Under the pieces are notes generated by a model. That model searched no databases. It saw nothing but the letters and a program-made list of their open reading frames with translations, and had not been told where the DNA came from. The translations under genes and the position numbers were made by a program. From Paraphysoderma sedebokerense (Eukaryota > Blastocladiomycota > Physodermatomycetes > Physodermatales > Physodermataceae), in contig JAHLJZ010000006.1 in assembly GCA_025602915.1 (NCBI GenBank), positions 248,001 through 312,000 on the forward strand: a stretch of DNA of 64,000 nt, given 5' to 3'. This document shows positions 21,601-37,706 of this stretch, in pieces (position 1 is the first letter of the stretch; every line of letters begins with the position of its first letter).

Positions 21601-23875
21601 CGAGACAATCGAAGAACAACGTCGCGAATTGGATACGACAAAGACTATCAATGATGAATATCGCAACAAAACCGAGGAACTTCAGATAGCGGCTCGAAAA
21701 TTACACGAGACTATTCAAGATAAAGAGAAAGAAATCGAAGTTTATAAGGCTTTGAAAGTGGAATATGAGAGAAGAAGAAAGGATTTTGAGCATGCAGAAT
21801 CCGTGATCGCCGACAAAGATACCATGATTGACTCTCTCACAAAGAATCTAAAGAAACGGGAAGAAGAATTGTACAACGTCGTTGAGAAGTTGGCAGCAGA
21901 CAATGCACAAGATACTTCAAAACCAGTGAGCAAACGATTGAAGATGGATATGAAAGACTTGCAAGTGCGGTTAGATCAAGCAAGCGCTAAAATTGAAGCA
22001 CAAGAACAAGAATTAAGTGAAGCTCGCACTGCTTTGGAGAAGGCACAGCAGGAAGTTCAACGACTTACCTCGCAGTTGCAAATTTATCAAACCCCCTTGA
22101 CTCCCTCCGAACCGAAGACACCAATAAAATCGTCATTTGCCCTCTTCAAGAAAACTCAAAAGCCATCTGTCATCGAAATAGGTAACTTTTGGTGATTATT
22201 TTCGTTCAACGTTACCCCGACTGACATTATTCTTGTTTTGTATCAGATTTCCGACCGCAGACAGGTAGTGGATTCCGTGGGTACCTGCGAATGCCCAAAA
22301 ATGAGAGAGCCATTCGTCACGGTTGGCGCAAACGATTCTTTGTCGTTCGTGATTTTAAACTATACATGTATGAAAAAGAGAAAGAAGCAGATAGCGAACC
22401 GGGTGTTCTTGTCGCTGATATCAGGTACGGATTAAATTTCTGTCTCGGTCGTCAATAATTTAATTGTCATGGACTAACTTAATATTTTTTAAGATCCGAC
22501 GTATTTGCTGTTCGCGCTATCACAAATCATGAACTTTTCCATGCATCCGCCAAGGAAATCGAATGCATCTTCAAAATTCAAGTATCCAATAATTCCGATG
22601 AGTCATCTTCCACCTCCTCCATCATTTCCGTATGTACAATCATGGTTTATGCCGAAGAAACACTTTTGTTTGGAACTAAACATTTTTTTTTGGAATATAG
22701 GTCTCTTCCTCTACCAATACCGCCGAAACCCTCACAGCCGATGACATTGAAAAACGTATCAAAGACGTCAAAAAGAAAATCGAAATTGAAGAACAATTGA
22801 GATTGGGCGCAGAAAAGTTCCTTAAAGTTGCCCAGCCTGCACAAAAGGCTGCTTTACAGAAGCAAATAGAAACGGCAGACGAGAAACTCAAACGATATGA
22901 AATTGAACTAGAAAAATTGCATCATATCTATTCACCGCCGCCTACACTCGATCTTAGATTGTCCTCACAGCCGTTATTCAAGGTTTGTATAATTTATGCC
23001 CAATATATATACCAGATTTTAGTTTACTAAATATTTGAATCAACAGGAGAATGGAGTGGCTGATTCCCAGGATTTTGACGCGATCTTTAACCAAGCAGAT
23101 TTGGAAAAACAGATTAAGACAGAAGAAGCTTTATTAGAGGGCGCCAAAAAAATCTCCTCGGCGAGAAAAGATTTCGGTAAAGCAAGCGGGCAAGCTGAAA
23201 CAATGATTCATACCGCTCAAGCAAGAGTGGATGGACTGAAAGCTGAGCTTGAGAGATGGCGATCAGTATGTGTTCATTTATAAGTAAAATGCTTTCTTGT
23301 AAAATATCACATTATTTATCATTCTTCCATTTACAGGGACAAAATCTGGACAAAGTTCCAGAGAAGGAACAAATAGTGGAGATGAACGGACATCAATTTA
23401 AAGTGCAACACTACAATGTTCCGACATCTTGTCAATTGTGTCATGACACATTATGGGGTGCGAGAAAACAAGGTTACGAATGCATAGGTATGTGGTCATC
23501 TTATTATGCACTTTTTCGGCGGAATTCTAAGCAATTGTTATTTTCACAGTTTGTAAATATGTCTGTCACAAAAACTGTCACAGCTTCGTTAAAGACCCAT
23601 GCCACGAAGTACTCAAACTCAAGACGGCGAAATCCATTTATTTCATGACCGCTGATCCTGAAGAAAAACGAAGATGGATCCACGCTTTGGAAGCATACAG
23701 GAAGTATCATGAAGAAAAAGGTGTCGGAACAGGATCAGTTAACTTTGGCACAAATTCTACAATCTCAAATTCAGACAAGTCTGGACGATCAACTTTAAGT
23801 AAACGTGATTTATCTATGAATCTTTCTCTTCCAGAAGATGGCAACAACGGCAGAAGGGCATCCATTGGAATGTAG
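18685..23875 (+). CDS. ROCK/MRCK-type Rho-associated kinase with HR1-like repeats
   Basis: AGC-family Ser/Thr kinase of about 1,380 residues that probably links Rho-type GTPases to actomyosin and cytokinesis. The kinase domain (about 90-350) has the glycine loop [14 protein letters not shown] with the catalytic lysine, [10 protein letters not shown] (split by an intron), DFGAC and [11 protein letters not shown], as in ROCK/MRCK/DMPK. The AGC tail has the hydrophobic motif [14 protein letters not shown] coiled coil spans about 460-920. The PH domain then starts ([20 protein letters not shown]). It appears interrupted by two HR1-like coiled segments ([40 protein letters not shown]) and a C1 zinc finger ([17 protein letters not shown] through [13 protein letters not shown]). 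It then resumes with [24 protein letters not shown] also has a C1 in a split PH; the HR1 insert is unusual. No CNH domain is seen. Confidence 0.9.
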
Positions 23876-24203
23876 AAGTTAGGTAGTTGTTGAGAAATGG
23901 TGATAGAAGATTAATAGAGTGTTTGTAGTCCAGTGTGCATAGCTTACGTACGAAATTTTGTACAAAATTGTTTTAATATTTTGTTTTAATATCACATAGA
24001 TATATTCATATAAATAATTTTTTTCTGAATTTCGACAAAAATAAGCAAATTGTATATATTCCGCTCGTGTTGAAAATATGCAGAATTTCGCTCGAAAATG
24101 AAAACGCCAACAGGGCAACTTTCGTTGGCGCTCATTTCCAACAGACACACTCGTTCCCTCTCATCCAAACCCATTCCTGCTTCCGTATTTCACATATCAT
24201 ACA
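23876..24203. other. Gap between Rho kinase and SEC22
   Basis: AT-rich intergenic sequence of 328 bases with no recognisable element beyond likely polyadenylation words near 23900 and the SEC22 promoter. Confidence 0.45.
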
Positions 24204-25298
24204 ATGGTCCAGTCCACAATCATAGCCAGAGTTCAGGACGGTTTGCCGCTTGCTGCCTCAATGGATGACGATAGGGTACTTTGAACTCTTTATTTGTTTT
24301 TGTCAAATTTTACTTTCTCTCTGCAATTTTCCTCATTCAAACGATGTCTAATGTTGTGTTTTGTAAAATTATCCTGTAGTCGTCGGGTGACCTGACTGAA
24401 TACAAGAACCAAGCGAAACTTATATTCAAAAAGTTAACCCCCCAATCTGAACCCCGAATGTCTATCGAGTCTGGTCAATTTACTCTACAGTATGATATCA
24501 CATTCTCTATCAACATCCATTATATCTGCAATGTTGCTAATCACAGGAATCTTTAACACTATGTTGCCTGCTTATTATTGAATGATAGTTACCTTGTCGA
24601 GAATGGAGTTTGTTACCTCACGATAGCTCAAAATTCTTACCCTCGTAAACTCGCTTTCGACTTTCTGAATGAATTGGCTAAAGAGTTTTATGCAACTTAT
24701 GCCCATGAACTTCATGCTCCAGGTTTGAGGCCTTATGCATTTGTAAAATTTGGTAAGCTTTGTTTTTGGTTACATTTTTAGTTTCAGCTTGTGTTCTTTA
24801 CTCTATATGAGCTGTTGAGTTCGCTAATTTTGGAATGTCTTTGGTTAACATTTTGTTCGCTTGATTGTCTTCTTAGACACTGTTATACAGAAAACGAAAA
24901 AGAACTTCCAAGATACTAGAGCTCAACAGAATGTGCAAAGGTTGAATGAAGATTTGCAGGATGTGGCTCGGATTATGACGAAAAACATGGAAGATTTGTT
25001 GCTGCGTGGTGATACTCTTGATAGTAAGATCTATTATTTTATTTTGCCTATAAGGCCTTGCGCTACAGTTTCTGACATCATTTTTCTGCCCTTATTCATT
25101 TTTGCATTGTTCTCTGCAATCGTTGATGTAAATTCAGAAATGTCAATGATGTCGGATAATCTGCGGGACTCTACTCTTAAGTTCAGAAAGGAATCACGAC
25201 AGTTAAATATTCAGGCACTATATCGAAAATATGGCCCACCTGTCATAATTTTTCTCGTAGTTGCGTTCGTTTTGTACTTGAGATGGTATTGGTTCTAA
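24204..25298 (+). CDS. SEC22: SEC22 R-SNARE
   Basis: Longin-type R-SNARE acting in ER-Golgi vesicle fusion. The N-terminal longin domain begins MVQSTIIARVQDGLPLAASM, followed by FTLQY, YLVENGVCYLTIAQNSYPRK, AFDFLNELAKEF and LRPYAFVKF. The SNARE motif lies in NVQRLNEDLQDVARIMTKNM, with the central arginine at the zero layer (VARIM or nearby), and continues through LLLRGDTLD. After MSMMSDNLRDSTLKFRKESR comes one C-terminal membrane anchor (VIIFLVVAFVLYLRWYWF). Length and order match the family. Five or six introns are short. It joins SFT2 and GM130 as secretory-pathway genes in this window. Confidence 0.97.
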
Positions 25299-25463
25299 AG
25301 CCGAGAAAACAGAAAATACTTTGTATGATGTATGATGAATATTACGAGTATTGGCAATATAGGGTTGACAGAATTGCCGAACTTTGGTTAATGTAAATTC
25401 GCAATCTATTATGAAATATAATATTCCAATTTCAATCAAACATGCAAATCTATAATCTGTTAT

Positions 25464-27924
25464 CTACGCTAATCTCACGAACATCCTTCTGAGCGATTCA
25501 TCTTCCTTTCCACCTTTTACAAATAAAAACTTAAAAACGTCCCCATACAACTTTGGATATTGACTCAGTAGTTTATTAGTATCGGGGATCATGCTGACTT
25601 CTGTCACAAATGGATTCAAATGTTCATCCAAAATGATATCAACTCCATAAATTGCTTTAGAATTCGGTCGGTGTTTCAGTTTTGGTTCGGACGATTTCGG
25701 ACTCTTCAATACAGCAGCAACAAAGGTCTTACGAATCACAGTATATATCCTAGACCTAACAACATCCCATACAGTTTCGCCGTCGGGACAAACAATGTTC
25801 GCAGTGTCATGGAACTCGGTGTTAAATCGCTTCACAAATTCTGGATTGGGACATAATTCAACATTATAGCCCTTATTAGCGTATTGCATAACAGTCAAGT
25901 GTCGTTGAAAGTCATCTAATTGAGTTAAATTGTAAGGTTTGTTTGAAATCCGAGGATAGATGGTGTCTTCCAGAGCGTACAGTCGTAGTGGCGAAGCCGA
26001 ATCAAGGACAACTGTTACACGAATATCGAACTTTCTACCGCTTAATAATGCCGGGTTTTCTATATCTAGTGAATTCATAATTTAGAGTCAGTTTTGAATG
26101 TAATTTTAAAATATTTAGTAGTGAAGATAAGAGTGAACTGTACATTTGCTAATAATCTTCGGACCTGGAAGTGGTTGAGGTCAGTGCACATGGAGGAAAG
26201 CGGAAAACGAGGAAAAATACCTGTCGCCAATTGCCGCAATATTTCGGAAACATTCGAGCTCACCGTAATACCCATGCTCCTGGTCGCGTTCCTGTGAAAT
26301 ATGGAGTGAGGATTGCTTTTTCGCGCTGCTACACTCTCTTCTGGCAAATCAAAGACCTCATCACTTACCAAGGCTTAACAATCCAAATATTGTTGTTTCC
26401 TGCCTTGTTTCTAATTATATAATCGCCCAACCATTCTGATGTGTCGGTATTCAGATTATAACTAGTTGGATACCAATTTTCTGTGGCCTTGATTCCGTAG
26501 AACTGGTACAAAGTGTCTATCAACAGATCCTTTACCGTTATTGAATTTTCCCCCTCAAATTGATTCACAACCTGAGTGTCAGACAGCTCCATCCATGTTT
26601 TCCAAGTCTTGGAAACCCAAATTATGTCCGCATCGGATAGATCGTTAGTGTAGACAAACTCGGTGTCCTTCAGCGAATCTCGCATTACGTTGTGACAGTC
26701 CGTGTAGACTTTGTATTCGGATTTGACCGGAAGAGTGAAGGTATCGGGATACGAGTTACTTTCTTCCCCAATTGAAATTTGTTCTAAGGCAGAAGATAAA
26801 ACGTCCGAATTCGCAATGTCTGATGTGTACTTTTTCAACCTGGACTCGTGCCGTCGAATGAACTGAGTTTGCCTGTCCGAATCGGATAGCTTTTCTGGAA
26901 AGGTAGCCAAAGATAGCACGGCTCTCTGTAGTTCATCTGCAATACCTGTTGAACCATTAATGACAGGTCAATACAATAGCCGTAGCTGATTGAGGACATA
27001 CCTTCTGTGTAGTCCCTACTGCACAGAGTCCCGGTATGGACATCTTGGATTGGGTACACTAAAGTATACGCAATCATCGAGTCTAGATGGAAGAATACTT
27101 GGGTTTTGAAATTGGGATTGTCGGAGTGAGTCAGGAGCGAGCCAAACTCATCCTTCAAATCTGGAACCGGTGAAGAACGATCGAAAATCAGAGCAGATAC
27201 CAAGGTATAATCATCAGCTAATAATTAGACTTACACCATAGATATTTCTGTTCAGGTTGGTTTTGATCATTCATAACTGTTATAGTGTATGTTTCAACCA
27301 AACTCCAAATAGATTTAATCGCATTTTCAATTTCATCTTCGACAGAGTGCACTTGGCATTTTTCACCCGTCTTTAATGAACTAATTTTTAATACCAGGTT
27401 TCTAAGATCTCGATCGACGGTTATTTGTTTCCTCAAATTGTCCGATTCATAAGTAAACTGGTGAGGAATCTTGATTATATTATCAGTAAACTGCATCCAA
27501 CCGGATTAGTACGAATCAGGCTAAGTCTACTCACGATCCACAAGTCGGAGTCCTTCCTCAAAATTTTTTCAGTCTCATTTGTTGGCGTATAAATGATTAT
27601 ACCTCGGCCAATGTCGCCTTGTTGAATTGAGAAATTACTTGAAACACCTAGCAGTTGTTGCTGGAGTTTATGATGCAGGATCTGCCAGGGCAATGGTTTG
27701 GTAAATCAGTTGTACCATTTCTTGCTTAAAGCATCAGAATAGATTACACTATAATGGACACATACCTTCCATAATCCTACAGGCAATGCTTTCAACTGCG
27801 TAGAGTGCGCTCGGACAAAAGAATTCAGAGATTGGCTTGATCCAGTGGCCATTTTGGAGGAGGAGCTAAATGAGCCTTGAGGCGGGAATTGAATTTTCTT
27901 GGGCCCTTGAAAAAGGCATTCCAT
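25464..27924 (-). CDS. TTLL12: TTLL12-like tubulin-tyrosine-ligase family protein
   Basis: Member of the TTL-like family closest to TTLL12, which has an N-terminal SET-like half and a C-terminal TTL half and is thought to act on tubulin or histone modification without proven ligase activity. N-terminal block: LNSFVRAHSTQLKALPVGLW, then KILRKDSDLWIV. The middle has DEFGSLLTHSDNPNF, IAYTLVYPIQDVHTGTLCSR and DADIIWVSKTW. The ATP-grasp half reads IWIVKPWNATRSMGI, GPKIISKYIENPALL across two introns, RKFDIRVTVVLDS, ISNKPYNLTQLDDFQRHLTV and a terminal IYGVDIILDEHLNPFVTEVS. Splice phases around 26070-26420 resolve cleanly. The start at 27924 is the first ATG before the conserved block; an earlier exon is not excluded. 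TTLL genes are usual in flagellated eukaryotes and rare in other fungi. Confidence 0.88.
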
Positions 27925-28054
27925 GCTTGCTCACTCACGATTCCAAAATTTAGCATTCCGCGAGAAATAAATCTGACTTAGTTTAAATATCTTATGCACT
28001 ATCATTTACATTTATCTAACATACATATTAGCCACAATCACCTCAAGCAATGCC

Positions 28055-29111
28055 TTATTGAATCAAAAACCCGACCAAACAAGCATCTAATAGATAGTCT
28101 GCATTTACCCAAGAATGATACGACTCTGGCATAAGGTTGAGCGCAACGAAGGGATGTGGTCAGGGGGATTAAACAAGCCCACAAACCATATCATTGATGT
28201 AATAATTTAAAATAGGGGTAGGTTATGACAATGCCGAAGAAATATTGGAAGAAATGTTCGTCAGTCTGACGACACTCTAGAGAAATGTATTCGCGGGGAA
28301 CTTGCAAATACTCACGAAATAATTTGGTCGCATCCTTTCCGGCCCCTCTCATCAACTGCTTTTCACCTCCGGGATGAAACTTTAAATACGGTGTAATGTT
28401 GTAGACCTTGCCCATAAGTGCACACCATGCATCAGTCGGTGTATTGTGCTTTGCCACTTCCTCTAATGTGTATCGGCCTAACCCAGGCACGCCCTGTGAT
28501 GGATAATGCGGAATGTTAGCTAATTCTTATCATATAGTCATGCCAGGCCAGTGCTGAAAGAGATATGATCAGTTGGCCAAGCTGTCCCTCAATGACCGGA
28601 AAGTATTGATAAATACACGAAGATCCGCTCCTGAAGTTTTTAACTTTGCCCAATCTAAAGGAGAATGACCTGGTTCCAACGCTATCTTTTTACGAGCAGT
28701 AGAACTAGACGGTGAAGATACCCTTTGTGCAGAATTCAGAGATGGGAATGAAGGCAGTAGAAGTGATTCTGCATTGCGTCGTAGTTCGCGAATTCCGAGT
28801 GGTTAAACGATATTCGGCGACGGTCAGATAGGCACTCACGATGGATTTAGGATGAAGGGCTTAAGATTTAACATACTATTTTGTTCCCGACTTGCTCGAA
28901 CAGCTTGCTGACGAGGTGAGGCAATTTGTGCAGTGGTGGATTTTGGAGGAGACGAAGGGATAATTGTCGGTGGCGGCATGGCCATCTTATCAGATGTCTG
29001 AGATTCAGAATGAGTGGACTTGCTTTGCTCGTCCATATAAATATAGTATTCTTCCGTATCTGAGAGGTGTGAATTCAAAGCGGGCCAAGTGAGTGCAGCA
29101 AGTTCAGGCAT
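28055..29111 (-). CDS. IRC21: Cytochrome b5 domain protein (IRC21 / NCB5OR-N type)
   Basis: Soluble heme protein of about 230 residues. An N-terminal low-complexity region ([16 protein letters not shown]) leads to [19 protein letters not shown], the signature that precedes the b5 domain in yeast Irc21 and in the N-terminal domain of animal NCB5OR. The b5 domain shows [30 protein letters not shown] with HPGGE carrying the first heme-ligand histidine, and [10 protein letters not shown]. The last exon (28055-28125) supplies [20 protein letters not shown] with the second histidine. The exon joins in frame after an intron of about 190 bases. Reading straight through that intron would lose the second histidine. 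No FAD/NADH reductase domain follows, so it is the short form. It is head-to-head with SPT16. Confidence 0.88.
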
Positions 29112-29485
29112 CAGGATCAGTCGCGCTTACATAACACACGGCTTCTTCGGTTCCCAATAATATGTCTGTGCAAACCAATATACATAAATTAATTTATTCG
29201 TTGTCACTAATGACTGGCCCATCAGTCACTCACTAATTTTGTTGCTTCCAGCATCTCCAAATAATACATATTTTGGAAGCTTGTTTACCGAATCACGTGT
29301 TCTCGCCGTTGTCACTTCCACCAAACTTCCATCCATTAGGCGATATCTCTTGAATCCATACCCTTATTTAGTTTGGTTCAATTGGGCCATCTTATCGAGT
29401 AGTTTACGAATCAGTCGGTCTTTTATTCCCTCCTGCCTGTAGATAGAATATTTCTCGATATCGCGTTGTTTAGCACATAAACACA
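29112..29485. other. Divergent promoter IRC21-like / SPT16
   Basis: A 374-base gap between head-to-head genes with CACGTG at 29294-29299, nearly centred (about 183 and 187 bases from the two starts). No other element is recognised. Confidence 0.45.
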
Positions 29486-33764
<4,279 letters not shown>

Positions 33765-34050
33765 AGAACACATCGAACTTCCCGAGGTTATTGCTGCAAA
33801 ATACCGTAGCTCTGTCGTCGGTTGATTTTGATCATTGTATGATTTGTACTTAGTATATTCCTGTGCTATCATTGTGAATTGAGGTTAGGGTTGCCATGTT
33901 ACTTTATTTGTAGGAGTAGAATGTAAAGCTTTGAGTATTGTGGAATTACTGCCAGCTTCTGGGCATGCCCGAAATGTGGCCTCATCGTGAGAGGTCGCCA
34001 AAGTATTCATTAATCCGCGTCTACTTTCACTTCCGTCCCTTTGAATTGAG

Positions 34051-37000
34051 ATGTTATCAATGCACCGTGAACCTTCCAACGTGCCCGCTATAAGCAATGG
34101 TGTTGAAGACATTTCAAGGAATACGAAAATTGAGGAAGCACGCAAAAAGGTATGTTGATTTTGCAGTGAAGCCTGACAGTTGTAATCTTGTGCCAAGGGT
34201 CGGTGATATCTAAGAGATTGACCAAATTTTATATTTCGTCTTCTTGTAGCTTAAAAAATTTCAAAAGAAAAGAGCGAAATCACCCACTACTTCGGAAGGC
34301 CACCTATCCAAATCATCATCATCATCTTTAGTTTCCGTCAATTCACCCAACCAAAACGATCCAGTTAACCTGAATACATCAGTCACACCCACTTTTACTC
34401 AAACATCGTTAGTCGGTAGTGCTAATGGATCTCTTCTTGAGAGGCGCATATCCAGGTAAATTTGTATATCCTAGATTTTAGATTCGTGAAGTCAGACGGC
34501 TTGGTGTGAACTCCAAATCTGATATTCTTTTAATTATTGCTTGTCTTATATGCAGTAGCTCGACTCAAAGTTTAGAAGAATTGGTGAGTTATAAAATGTT
34601 TTTTAATTCTTCAGTTTATTTCGGGCCGCTAAAAGATTACCGTTATTCCATAGGCGAACAGGCTATCGCAGTTATCCGATACAGCTGCCGATGTAAATGG
34701 AAACAAGGTATGGATATACAGCGCGGTTCTCTCATATACTCTTAATACTGTTTTATTAAAAGTTTCCCTAGTCCCCACCGTTCATGGAAACAACGGTTTC
34801 ATCCCAATTGCCAATTGATCTGCTTCAACGGGACCTCAACGCCGAGAAAGAGAAACGAGCCGAATTAGAAGTTAAATTGAGATCCTTTGAGAATACTGTA
34901 AACATTTTGGTAGAAGAGAAAGGGGAATACATGACACGATTCGTCCAATTGGAAAAGCGAAATCGTGATATAGAAGGTTCTTTCCCAACTCTAATTACAG
35001 ACAATGTGATAGCGAAGGTTTAACTCTAGAAACTTATCTGCTAATTCAGGTGAACATACTCAACTGCGCCTTCGGTTGCAAAATTTTGAGCTGGACTCGC
35101 AAAATAATGATGAATTGCAACAGCGTCTTGCTTTACTCACCGAAGAATTACACCATTTGCGGCATTCGAGAGATGTTGCGGAACAAATGGTATTAGAAGA
35201 GAAGTCAACCTCCAAACTAAAATGTCAGGAACTGGAGGAGACTTTAAGGTCACAGGTTTGTCCCTTCGGATAACTGATGACACCATCTGAACTTCACTCT
35301 GACTCTTTCATCCACCTTGTCTGCACTTAGGCAACTACTATTGTAAATTTAGAGAAAGAGCGGGATACTCTCAAAGAAACCTTGTCGCAGAAACCAAACT
35401 CTAAAGACGAAAATGACGAAGCCCCGAAGTTACGTCGACAGTCCGATATACTGATATCACAACTACAGAATGAACTCCGGCAATCTCAGACTCACACTGA
35501 AAATGTCGAATCCAGTCTATTATTAGCACAGCAAGAGCTATCCGAATATCGCCGAAGATGTGAACGTTTGACAGACGATATCAGTGAGCTCAATAATAAC
35601 ATATCGACGAAGGTTACGGAAATCACTAATCTGCGTAGTGATATAGTGTCACTGCAACTGGACAATCAATCATTGAGAGATGCAATGGAAGTGGGCGCTA
35701 GTCCCGCAACTGTCAGCGAGGAAGATTTGAAGAGTTTAAAAGAAGAGTTGTCTTCTACTCGCTCGCTAATTGAAACTCTTCAAAAAGAGAAGGACAGATT
35801 GATTGATGATTCGCGACGAGACAGGGAAAAAACCGCGAGATTAGCAATGGAAAACTCCGATTTTCTTTCTCAGCTGGAAGAATTACGACAAAAGACAATA
35901 GATCTGTCTCAGGAAAAACTTGAATTAATGGAGAAGCTAGATTCAGAAAGGGCGAAAAGTGCGAAATTATCCATGGAAATGGGAACATCTCAACATTATA
36001 CCGAAGAAATCGGTCGGCTTAAAGAAATCATCAGATCTTTGGATCCTGCCACCAGCGACACGTCTCAGAACCAGATTGCAGAAGCCCAGGCAAAGGAAAT
36101 TGAGAAGCTGAAACAACACAAGTCGGATTTAGAATCATCGTTGTTTCAAATAAATAGTGAAAAAGAGCAATTATCGTTAAAATTGCAGGACTTACAAGAT
36201 GAAAAAACGATATTCGAAGAAATGAAGGATCAGTATAAGAAGATAACTCATGATTTGGAAACAACAACGATGAAATGCAGCCAACTGGAAGAGCAATTGC
36301 TGCTAGCCAACACGAACATGGCGGAACTCAAACAAGAGAATGCTCAACTACTACTTCTTTATACAAATTCATCCCATCCGCCATACGATTTTCAACAGGA
36401 AGAGCTGGCCGCTGACAAACCTGAGCAGCCATCGATTCCAGCACTAGTTTCTCAAATTTCTCAAGATGATGACTCTGATATTCGGCATATGTCCAAAACG
36501 ATTCTATCAAAGTATGCAGAGAAAATAGAACACTTAGAGTCTCAAAATCACATGATGAAACAACAATTAAATTCGTTAGAAGTTTTGAGGCAGGAGCTGG
36601 ACTCCTCCAAGATGTTGTACCATGAGATTCAATCGCACTTGAATATTGTTCAGAACGAAAATGAACGACTAAAAGTCGAGAAGGAAGAGTTGACGAAGAA
36701 ATTAGAAACTGAAATTAGTAATAATGATTTATTATCGATGGAAATGGAATCATTGCCTGATTTCATAGAACTGTATCATCAAGAGAGAAGGTAACCCATT
36801 TTAATCTCTTCATCGTATGCTCCAAACCATACAATCATCCCCATTTAACCATGCATATTTACAGGGCATTACAAGTCCACTCCGCTCAGACAATCAACAA
36901 ACTGAAAGAAGCACTCGTACAATCTCTCGCTTCGGGGTCTACCTCACCTCCAGCAAAACCAATTGAACCAATTCTCTCGTCATTCAACGATCACACTAAT

Positions 37001-37213
37001 ACGACTTTAACTGCTACTAAACTTCCTTCACCGATATTATCTCGTAAATCTTCAATATCTGTGCCGCCCTCGTTGATGGATTCTAGGATGGGATCGGTAT
37101 CGAATTTGGAGAATGTGATTAGTAAAACTGGAATTCATGGTGTCGTTTTGAACGGGTTAGTATTGGAGATGCCTTGTTGTAGGAATTGTAAAGGCGAAGA
37201 GATTTGGCTGTGA
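34051..37213 (+). CDS. GOLGA2: GM130/GOLGA2-like cis-Golgi golgin
   Basis: Long coiled-coil tether of the cis-Golgi. The N-terminus has a basic block IEEARKKLKKFQKKRAKSP, like the p115-binding end of GM130. A serine-rich linker follows, then SSTQSLEELANRLSQLSD, close to the conserved SSTESL-type motif of GM130. The rest is heptad-rich coiled coil from LLQRDLNAEKEKRAELEVK through about 36790. A proline/serine linker comes next, and the protein ends MPCCRNCKGEEIWL. Animal and yeast GM130/Bug1 proteins bind the GRASP PDZ domain through their C-terminus, so this short hydrophobic tail with paired cysteines may do the same (inference). The start is 34051 or the next in-frame ATG at 34060; both read through into the basic block across one intron. 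Coiled coils mimic each other, so the family call rests on the two N-terminal motifs. Confidence 0.78.
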
Positions 37214-37706
37214 TGAGGTTGTTGTAATATAGTGACGATGGCGTCTTATATAAATTATATGGATAAATGAACTTATGACTCTATATTTATAATGCTCCTC
37301 GCTGGTTTTCTGTTCCTTGTGGAGACTGAAAACGGTTTCGCGGTTGTTGGATGAGAAGGACCGATTGGCACGCTTAGGGAATTTCAAAATTACCTCCATC
37401 ATTTGGAGCTATGAACCCGACATGTAAACTGTCTTCCGAGCAAGAAAAATCAGGATGCAAAGTGACGCGATAGTGCACAGATTAAGCAAGTAAAACCAAA
37501 ACCAACTATATTTGGTTTATTACAACAACAAAAGAAGGAATACAAATACTATTCAGAAGTATGGAAAACACCTAAATACTCGTACAATATAAGGCAATAT
37601 AATGAATCAAATTTTTCCCTTTCCCCCAAACAAACAGAAGATTTGGTGTGTAAGAATAGAGGAGCAAGAATGTGAACTTGATATTAAATGGATGAGTTAA
37701 ATTGAT
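37214..37706. other. Convergent 3' gap GM130 / eIF4A
   Basis: AT-rich sequence between convergent stops, with poly-A-rich runs near 37480-37600. I see no gene or structured element. Confidence 0.5.

Noticed and set aside
18685-23875. Classification of the kinase as PKC1/PKN because of HR1 and C1.
   Set aside because: Kinase motifs, the [13 protein letters not shown] tail, the long central coiled coil and the C-terminal split PH fit ROCK/MRCK, and the HR1 segments are C-terminal rather than N-terminal as in PKN.
28190-28320. Cytochrome b5 protein ending by read-through at about 28191.
   Set aside because: That version lacks the second heme-ligand histidine, while splicing to the exon at 28055-28125 restores the family end in frame.
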